NCBI GenBank assembly: GCA_934661005.1
Contig: CAKUIK010000009.1
Location: 1 to 57,427 of the forward strand
Source: an uncultured Slackia sp.
GTDB lineage: Bacteria > Actinomycetota > Coriobacteriia > Coriobacteriales > Eggerthellaceae
Direction: 5' to 3'
Length of the DNA: 57,427 bases
Below the pieces are notes generated by a model. That model was not told the origin of the DNA and ran no database searches. It was given only the letters and a program-made list of their open reading frames with translations. Below, piece by piece: positions 52,057-57,427 of the stretch. Position 1 is the stretch's first letter; each line of letters starts with the position of its first letter. The translations under genes and the position numbers were made by a program.

Positions 52057-53331
52057 ATGAAGAAAAAAGTGCATAACGGGGGTCACCACGGCATTGCGGC
52101 CAATCTCCATTTGAAAAGAAATACGAAGGGAACGTCCAACGAGCTGTCGCTTTCGGTGCTCGGTGGCTTAAGCGCGCAAAAAGACGAGGAAGATGCGTCG
52201 CTGGGCGGTTCGGGCGCTTCCCCCTCATTCACCATGCCTCACGTTTTTTCGGGAAAATCGAAGCGTTCGCAGAGTACTTCCTCGAAAAAACAGCCTATTA
52301 CAGGCGCCGACGTTGCGGGAATCGCCCTATCGATTTCCGACCGCCGCAACACGAGCGCCCAGGCGCGAGATCGCGCTCTCGCGAACCCAGAAGCTGAAAT
52401 CAAACGCCGCAAAACCGCGCGCCGCGCATGGCGCGCTATGGGGCTTGTGCTGGCGCTTGCGGCATTTGCGGGCGCTTCTGCATTTGCGGTGCACGTGTTC
52501 TCGGAGGCTTACGAAAACAATCAACAGCATAAATCGCTGCTCAGCCAAGGCTTCGAAGAGCTCATGTCGGCCGACGAGGTCGTGCTTGCGGCCGATGATT
52601 TGGTGGTGGCTTCCTTTAACGACCTCGATGAATCGAAAATCGCCGATACGGTCGCAACGTTTTCCGACGTGAATGTGAAGCTCTCTGCGGCGAAATCGTT
52701 CGCTGATTCGGCCAAGGAAGGCGTTACCGGCGATGATGAAAAGGCCGCCGATCAGCTTGCCGCATCGGTTGATGCGCGCAAGAGCATGCTCGAGCTCGCC
52801 GAAACGATTCTGACCGAGGAGCAGGCCGCCAAGCAGGCTTCGAGCCTTATGGCCTCGTGCTGGGAAAACGTGCTCGGCGCCGATGCACTTCTTCGGGAAG
52901 CCGCCGAATTGGTGACCGATACCAGCGAGGAAAACACGCGCGCGTCGCAGAAGAAATGCGAGCAGGCGCGCGAGCTTTTGACGCAGGCCTCAAGCCTTTT
53001 CGCCCAGGCGCAAAGCTTGTATCCGGCCGATTACGGTCCTTTCGATGAATACATCGCCACGCGACAGCAGTCAATTAACTACGCCATTGCATCAGACGAG
53101 GCGATTTACCTGCAAGATAAAGCGACCGCCGATTCGAACAACGATAAATACAACGAATGCGATGCCGCTGCCGCTGAGCTTGCCGCCCAGCTTCCGAGAG
53201 ATGCGACGGCGCCCATTGTGGCGGCGCTTGACGAATCGCTTGCCGATTCTCGTCAGCAATATATGGAAATACGTGCCCAGGCGGCTGCGTGCGATGCGTT
53301 TCTTCGTGATTATCTCGGCATTCGTGACTGA
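52057..53331 (+). CDS. Unknown membrane-anchored coiled-coil protein
   Basis: 424 aa; no family recognised. A cytoplasmic N-terminus of about 125 residues has Gly/Ser-rich low-complexity sequence and a basic patch (RRKTARRAWRAMG). One transmembrane helix follows (LVLALAAFAGASAFAVHVF, about 130-150). The rest, about 275 residues, is extracytoplasmic and strongly helical (DKATADSNNDKYNECDAAA and similar). It starts four bases after the DinG stop and abuts the M28-like gene, so they share a transcript. It could be a cell-envelope stalk or receptor. The start is ATG at 52057, with a weak ribosome site. Confidence 0.6.
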   Translation: MKKKVHNGGHHGIAANLHLKRNTKGTSNELSLSVLGGLSAQKDEEDASLGGSGASPSFTMPHVFSGKSKRSQSTSSKKQPITGADVAGIALSISDRRNTSAQARDRALANPEAEIKRRKTARRAWRAMGLVLALAAFAGASAFAVHVFSEAYENNQQHKSLLSQGFEELMSADEVVLAADDLVVASFNDLDESKIADTVATFSDVNVKLSAAKSFADSAKEGVTGDDEKAADQLAASVDARKSMLELAETILTEEQAAKQASSLMASCWENVLGADALLREAAELVTDTSEENTRASQKKCEQARELLTQASSLFAQAQSLYPADYGPFDEYIATRQQSINYAIASDEAIYLQDKATADSNNDKYNECDAAAAELAAQLPRDATAPIVAALDESLADSRQQYMEIRAQAAACDAFLRDYLGIRD

Positions 53332-53393
53332 TGGAGTATACTTTCAACGAATATGCCCACATCCTGACGAATGATGTCTGCGAAAGGTGCAAC

Positions 53394-56300
53394 ATGAGCA
53401 CACCAATGGATCATATAGCGTACCTCTCCCAAGAAATTGGCCCGCGTCCTGCGGGGACCGAAGAGGAGCAGCAAGCGGCGCTCTATATCACCGAGCGTTT
53501 GCAGAAAGAAGCCCATCTGTCTGCGCAAATTGAAGACTTCACCTGCAATTCCAACGCGCTTATGACGCCGATCATTTGCTATGCCGTGGCGATTGTCGCG
53601 GTGCTGCTCGGCATTATTCTGCCCGTTATCGCCATTCCCGCCACGGTGCTGGCCCTGGCGGCGGCCGCAATTGCGATTTGCGAAGCGCTCGACCACCCCA
53701 TTCTTTCCCAGGTGTTCACGAAGGGCGTGAGCCAGAACATCATCGCGAAATATGAACCCACCCAATCGAGTGATGCGGCTGGTTCGCGTCGTCGCAAGGT
53801 TATCGTGGTGGCCAATTACGATAGTGGCAAGGTGCGTCGCGAAACTGCCGGCGTGTTCGTTCGCGCGTTGCGCCCTCTGCGTTATGGCGCTTTGGGCGGC
53901 ATGGTCGTCGCTTCTGTGTTCATGCTTCTGCGTGGTGTGGTACTTTCCGAAGGCGTCGCTTCTTTGGTGCTCGCTGTGCTCTCTGGCGTGTGCCTTGTTC
54001 CGAGTGCCATTCTGCTCGTGTGCGCCCTGCTCGAGAAATTCGGCCCCTTCACCGAGGCTGCGAACGACAACGCTTCCGGCATTGCCGTTATGCTCGAGGT
54101 TGCTCGTCGCCTTGGCAACGGAGAGGTTTCTGCCGATGCGCCCATTACTACGGGCGAAGATGTGTCTTTCGCCACCGAGAAGCGCGAGCCGTCGAGTATC
54201 TCTGACAACTTGGTGCAGCTGAAAGACGCCCCCATCGTTTCCGATGTGGCACAGCAGCGCAAAGAAACCATGGCCGCGCTGACCGGTGCTCCCGAAGGAC
54301 CGCTTGCCGAGGTTGCTGCGAAAGCCGTTGAGCTGAACGAAAAGCACGCCCAAGAAGAAGCCGCCGCCGACGCGCGCGCCGCATACGAAGAGCGCATGCG
54401 CGCTCGCCACGAAGCCGAGGCCGCCGCAGCTGAAGCCGCACGCATTGCTGAAATGGAAGCGGCAAGCGCCGCTGCGGCCGCGAACGCGAGCCGTCCGGCC
54501 GCTGTGCCCGATTGGTACAAGAAGGCAACCGAAAAAGCCCGCGAGAAAATGGCCGAATCGAATGAGCAGGCCGCAGCGAACGACACGTATCGCTCTCGCT
54601 TTGCCGATTACCCGTCGGCTGGTTCCCAGCCAAGCGCGCCTGCCGAGTCTATGAAGGTCGAAGAAGCGGCCCCTGTCGCCGCTGAGACCGTTGTGGCTCC
54701 CGTCGCTCCTATTGCCGAGCCTCAGGCTGTTGCCGTTCAAGATGCCCCTCAGGAAATTGAGGCTCCTAAGCCTTCCGCCGATATGTATGCCGTAAAGGCT
54801 GCCGAGCCCGTTGCGGCCGAATCGCCCATCGCTGCGGTCGCGCCCGTCCAAGAGGCCGAAACGGCTCAGTCAGAAATCGAGGTTGCGCCCGTCGCGGCTT
54901 CCGAAGAACCTCTTTTTGAATCTGGCGAACCCCAGCAGCCCGCCGCCGACAAGGCTCCCGTGAGCCCCGCGGCTGCTACGACACGCCTGCCTCAAATGAT
55001 GTATTACCAGCCGCCTGCCGATCGCTCCGCCGTGCAGGCTGAGCGTGCGACCACGCCGCGCGTGATCGTCGAGGCAACAGCGGCCGAAGCCGTGGATATC
55101 GCCGTGGATGAAAAGGTTGCGGCCCAGCAATCGGGCATCGCCGCATACGAGGCGGCTATCGCGGGAAGCTCCAATGCGCCAGCGACCGCCGAAGGCGTGG
55201 TTTCCGCGCAGCCTGCTGCGAAGGTCATTTCCGCAAACATTCCCGTGGTCGATTTGCCGCGTATCGAGCTGCCCCCTATGGTGGCACCCGAACCGAAGCC
55301 TATCTCGTTCGACGAACTGCGCCAGCGCGCGCCGCTTGCCAGCGCCGCCGAGAATCGCGGCACCGAAGCCGCCAAGAGCCTGCTTTCGACGTCGGTTCCC
55401 CAAATCGAAACCCCGGCAGCTGGTGCGACGGTCGCCATGCCTTCTATGTCGTCGGCGAATGCTGCCGGCGCTGGTGCGTACGAAGTGCCCTCAGCCGCGC
55501 AGCGCTCCAACGTGAGCCTCACTGGCTCGTTCGCGGCTATTAGTTCCATTGGCGCCGAGCCTGTGGGCGACGAGCTGCTCGAGGGTGTTGAGCCTGAAGA
55601 TATGTATATCGACGACGCCGACGATTCGGCCTATCAGAGCGACTTCACCGAGACGGGCGCGTTCGCCGGTCCCGGTTATGTCGAAATGCCCCAGTCGCGC
55701 GTTGGCAAGTTCTTCGGCAAATTCCGCCGCAAGAAGAAAGAAGAAGAGGAAAGCGCTTCTGAATGGCTTGGCGTGGGCGACGATTTCGATGCTCGCGAAG
55801 TTGGAAAGGCCCGTGGCGGTTGGGAAAGCTTCCGCGACGAAGAAGACGACTGGAATGGCGGCGCGTTCTCGAACATGCGCGCCCGCGTTCTGGGCGAGGC
55901 GAATGCGCCCGCTTCTGAAGAAGCCGCGGCTTCGGTCGCTGCTCCTACGGCGGCTCCCGACGTTCAGCCTTTGTCGCAAGGTGCGTCCGTTTCTTCCGAC
56001 TCGTTCGCTTCTGCCTACGAGGCTGCGCTGCGCCATGCGGCATCTGAGGGCGACAAGATTGAAACCGCCGAGGAAATCCAGCAGATCTACTCGTTCGCGG
56101 CTGGCGACATTAACACCGAAGTATGGTTCGTCGCATTGGGTTCTGAGCTCGCCAACAACGGCGGCATCAAGGCGTTCCTTGCCGAGCATGCCCCCGAGAT
56201 GCGTGGCGCCGTTATTGTGAACCTCGAGGCGCTGGGCGGCGGCACGCTTTCCTACCTTGAGCGCGAGGGCGAGCTTTCTCAAGCCAAATGTTCGCCGCGA

Positions 56301-56546
56301 ATGAAGCGCTTCATCAAGAAGGCGTCTCAGGCGTCGGGTGTACAGCTGGCGAGCGCTTCCATCGATTGGAAGGAAAGTCCCGCAAGCTATGCTGCGAAGC
56401 ATCGCATGCAGGCGATGTCGCTTGTCGGCATGGATGGATATGCCCCCGCGCGTTATGCGCAGGCGAACGACATGGTCGAAAATATCAATTCCGAGAATGT
56501 CGACGCAGCAGCCGATTTCGTTGTTGAGCTGCTGAAGAATATCTAG
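53394..56546 (+). CDS. M28 peptidase-like membrane protein split by a 650-residue insert, probably inactive
   Basis: About 1050 aa. N-terminal M28-fold sequence (SQEIGPRPAGTEEEQQAALY) is interrupted by four membrane helices (about 58-98 and 165-213). The peptidase core resumes with NYDS (142-145) and AANDNASG (222-229). A low-complexity Ala/Pro/Glu-rich insert of about 650 residues follows; the fold then ends in the C-terminal 150 residues (VWFVALGSELANNGG, VNLEALGGGTLSY, YAQANDMVENI). In active M28 enzymes the corresponding places hold His-Tyr-Asp-Ser, Glu-Glu, Asp and a His; here several are replaced (Asn, one Glu lost, Glu, Ala). So I infer a pseudo-enzyme scaffold. Start ATG at 53394 has AAAGGTG; ATG at 53331 overlapping the upstream stop is the alternative. 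Confidence 0.72.
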   Translation: MSTPMDHIAYLSQEIGPRPAGTEEEQQAALYITERLQKEAHLSAQIEDFTCNSNALMTPIICYAVAIVAVLLGIILPVIAIPATVLALAAAAIAICEALDHPILSQVFTKGVSQNIIAKYEPTQSSDAAGSRRRKVIVVANYDSGKVRRETAGVFVRALRPLRYGALGGMVVASVFMLLRGVVLSEGVASLVLAVLSGVCLVPSAILLVCALLEKFGPFTEAANDNASGIAVMLEVARRLGNGEVSADAPITTGEDVSFATEKREPSSISDNLVQLKDAPIVSDVAQQRKETMAALTGAPEGPLAEVAAKAVELNEKHAQEEAAADARAAYEERMRARHEAEAAAAEAARIAEMEAASAAAAANASRPAAVPDWYKKATEKAREKMAESNEQAAANDTYRSRFADYPSAGSQPSAPAESMKVEEAAPVAAETVVAPVAPIAEPQAVAVQDAPQEIEAPKPSADMYAVKAAEPVAAESPIAAVAPVQEAETAQSEIEVAPVAASEEPLFESGEPQQPAADKAPVSPAAATTRLPQMMYYQPPADRSAVQAERATTPRVIVEATAAEAVDIAVDEKVAAQQSGIAAYEAAIAGSSNAPATAEGVVSAQPAAKVISANIPVVDLPRIELPPMVAPEPKPISFDELRQRAPLASAAENRGTEAAKSLLSTSVPQIETPAAGATVAMPSMSSANAAGAGAYEVPSAAQRSNVSLTGSFAAISSIGAEPVGDELLEGVEPEDMYIDDADDSAYQSDFTETGAFAGPGYVEMPQSRVGKFFGKFRRKKKEEEESASEWLGVGDDFDAREVGKARGGWESFRDEEDDWNGGAFSNMRARVLGEANAPASEEAAASVAAPTAAPDVQPLSQGASVSSDSFASAYEAALRHAASEGDKIETAEEIQQIYSFAAGDINTEVWFVALGSELANNGGIKAFLAEHAPEMRGAVIVNLEALGGGTLSYLEREGELSQAKCSPRMKRFIKKASQASGVQLASASIDWKESPASYAAKHRMQAMSLVGMDGYAPARYAQANDMVENINSENVDAAADFVVELLKNI

Positions 56547-56552
56547 CCTTTG

Positions 56553-56579
56553 AAAAAGCCGCCATTCGGCGGCTTTTTT
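56553..56579 (+). terminator. Terminator of the M28-like gene
   Basis: AAAAAGCCGCC/GGCGGCTTTTTT with an ATTC loop, starting 7 bp past the stop codon. Confidence 0.9.
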
Positions 56580-56644
56580 GTTACCCCAGGCGATTCTTGT
56601 TCTCCCGTGAGGCGAATCGCGAGGTCAGGGGGTGGGAAATACGG

Positions 56645-56738
56645 TATTATATGCCAGTACTCAAACGGTCTCTCGAAAGGCCGTTGTGTTAAGGAGCGCC
56701 TGAAGGGCGCTTGCCAAATGAACCATTGGAGGTTACTT
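56645..56738 (+). promoter_or_regulatory. Promoter and structured leader of the DUF5679 gene
   Basis: TATTAT (56645-56650) is a candidate -10 box. The leader to the start codon holds two small hairpins: AACGG/CCGTT (56664-56685) and AGCGCC/GGCGCT (56695-56711). The ribosome site GGAGG lies before ATG 56739. Called by eye; no known riboswitch is recognised. Confidence 0.35.
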
Positions 56739-56888
56739 ATGGCTATCGAGGCTTACTGCGTTAAGTGCAAGGCTAAAAAAGAAATGCAGGATCCGGTCGA
56801 GGGCGTCACCAAGAACGGCAAGCCCATCACCAAGGGTAAGTGCCCCGATTGCGGAACCACCATCTGCCGCATTGGCGCCGCAAAATAA
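56739..56888 (+). CDS. DUF5679 zinc-ribbon protein
   Basis: 49-aa protein with two Cys pairs, YCVKCKAKKEM (CxxC) and KGKCPDCGTTICR (CxxC), a zinc-ribbon fold of the DUF5679 type, common in actinobacteria. ATG at 56739 follows TTGGAGG, which is much better than any earlier in-frame start. Role unknown; the basic surface suggests nucleic acid or ribosome contact. Monocistronic with its own terminator. Confidence 0.88.
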   Translation: MAIEAYCVKCKAKKEMQDPVEGVTKNGKPITKGKCPDCGTTICRIGAAK

Positions 56889-56898
56889 AGCATCACCA

Positions 56899-56920
56899 AA
56901 GCCCCGCAAGGGGCTTTTTT
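56899..56920 (+). terminator. Terminator of the DUF5679 gene
   Basis: AAGCCCC/GGGGCTT stem with a GCAA loop and TTTTTT tail, 11 bp past the stop. Confidence 0.92.
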
Positions 56921-57050
56921 AGTGCGATCTGTTGTGACCTGTTTCAATCCGCTACAACCTATTAAATGCTCGCAGCGTTAAACAGGTCCATGAGTCCCGC
57001 TCACCGCTCGAAAAAATAGGAAGGGAAGATTAAGCCCTATCCGCCCCAAA

Positions 57051-57170
57051 GACAGCGAGCGGAAGCCAGGTGCCTCAGATTACCCCGCCGCATGGCCAAG
57101 CGTACTTTGGTACGCGCCGCGCCATGCACAAGGGGCGAGATGAGGTGCCCGGCTTCCGCGCAGCGTCAGG
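57051..57170. repeat. Structured intergenic repeat, copy C
   Basis: GACAGCGAGC opens and GCGCAGCGTCAGG closes. Outer arms GGAAGCC/AGGTGCCTCA (57061-57077) and TGAGGTGCCC/GGCTTCC (57141-57157) pair; CCCC/GGGG and GCATGGC/GCCATGC (57090-57096 with 57121-57127) pair inside. The core GCGTAC-TTTG-GTACGC (57100-57115) is identical to copy B. Confidence 0.65.
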
Positions 57171-57219
57171 ACGGCTCAAACGAAAAAAGTGCCGTTCGTT
57201 AGAACGACGCAATAAAGAC

Positions 57220-57240
57220 TGGAGCGGGCATAAGGGACTC
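57220..57240 (-). pseudogene. tRNA 3'-end remnant
   Basis: On the minus strand this reads as a tRNA 3' end, with GAGTCCC and GCCCGCTCCA separated by TTAT. It matches the partial tRNA at 57408 except for one inserted base and one change, but no cloverleaf precedes it. It may be an att-like scar of a lost element or simply a degenerate tRNA copy. Confidence 0.45.
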
Positions 57241-57295
57241 TGGGCTCGCTTGCGCGAGCCCGACCCCTCAGGCTAAAGCCTTCAGGCGAATTCCT

Positions 57296-57322
57296 AAAAA
57301 CCGCCCACTGGGCGGTTTTCTT
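57296..57322 (+). terminator. Terminator-like hairpin, plus strand
   Basis: AAAACCGCCC/GGGCGGTTTT with an ACT loop and TTTTCTT tail. No gene directly upstream; it may end readthrough from the left. Confidence 0.6.
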
Positions 57323-57370
57323 GACGGAATTCCACCTCATCGATTCGTGTCCCGCTACGATGTTGTAAAT

Positions 57371-57397
57371 AAAAAGGCCAAGGTAATTACCTTGGCC
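57371..57397 (-). terminator. Terminator of the partial tRNA
   Basis: GGCCAAGGTAA/TTACCTTGGCC perfect palindrome (57376-57397) followed on the minus strand by TTTTTATTT. Confidence 0.8.
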
Positions 57398-57407
57398 GAA
57401 GCATTTC

Positions 57408-57427
57408 TGGAGCGGGCAACGGGACTC
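57408..57427 (-). tRNA. tRNA, partial, 3' end (Gly-like)
   Basis: The window ends inside a leftward tRNA. Visible are GAGTCCC, the T-arm end, then TGCCCGC, a U discriminator and encoded CCA. The U73 discriminator and GCCCGC acceptor arm fit tRNA-Gly, but the anticodon lies outside the window. Confidence 0.7.

Larger units (their letters stand above)
56889..57407. other. Gene-free right end
   Basis: 519 bp with no gene I can support. It holds the DUF5679 terminator, repeat copy C (57051-57170), a tRNA-3'-end-like sequence (57220-57240), a GGGCTCGC/GCGAGCCC hairpin (57242-57261), a plus-strand terminator (57296-57322), and the terminator of the partial tRNA (57371-57397). Confidence 0.55.

Overview
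The window is a chromosomal origin-of-replication region of a high-GC, anaerobe-type actinobacterium. I infer class Coriobacteriia, most likely an Eggerthellaceae relative. The reasons are the gene order around dnaA/rpmH, a Tat-exported FAD fumarate-reductase-like flavoprotein, an NRAMP-related magnesium transporter of the kind described from Eggerthella lenta, and a dnaA-gyrase cluster transcribed leftward facing an rpmH-parB cluster transcribed rightward. Genus and species cannot be told from the sequence alone.

Layout. Positions 116-4614 hold a leftward operon of a substrate-binding lipoprotein (with a 5'-nucleotidase-C-like tail) and a hybrid sensor kinase. Then come tRNA-Arg(CCU), a DUF4160/DUF2442-HTH pair, a large MacB/FtsX-type ABC exporter, an orphan HipA-like kinase, a long coiled-coil sortase-anchored surface protein, and a Tat flavoprotein divergent from a LysR regulator. 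Positions 16.8-28.3 kb are mostly leftward metabolic genes: galE, a class I aminotransferase, citrate synthase, a serC-serA-DUF1015 serine cluster, and a coupled MgtE-N/CBS protein plus NRAMP-family transporter. tRNA-Arg(ACG) follows. Positions 28.6-39.3 kb are the leftward replication block (gyrA, gyrB, DUF721, recF, dnaN, dnaA) plus a HATPase/winged-HTH protein. The DnaA-box-rich spacer 39.26-40.03 kb is the probable oriC. Rightward from it run rpmH, rnpA, yidD, yidC, jag, rsmG, parA, parB, rlmN and ddl. Three perfect 16-bp parS sites flank the origin. The right end carries a DnaQ-DinG helicase, two membrane proteins (one a split, apparently inactive M28 peptidase), a zinc-ribbon DUF5679 protein and a partial tRNA.

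How it fits together. The core supplies initiation (DnaA, oriC), elongation and repair (DnaN, RecF), supercoiling (GyrAB), segregation (ParABS), membrane insertion (YidC/YidD/Jag) and RNA processing (RnpA, RsmG, RlmN). Genes point away from the origin on both sides, as expected for co-orientation with replication.

Most unusual observations: (1) a three-copy intergenic element with a conserved GAAGCGTACTT-type core hairpin inside long arms whose sequences differ between copies but still pair, suggesting a structured repeat family; (2) a 151-bp nested inverted repeat containing a perfect 56-bp palindrome; (3) three 9-10 bp G:C homopolymer tracts at surface/sensory loci, suggesting phase variation; (4) an NRAMP protein with Mg-type metal-site residues coupled to a MgtE-N/CBS protein; (5) an undescribed HATPase-wHTH protein between dnaA and oriC; (6) a DUF1015 protein with a SerK/ParB-like ADGHHR motif in a serine operon that shows no SerB.
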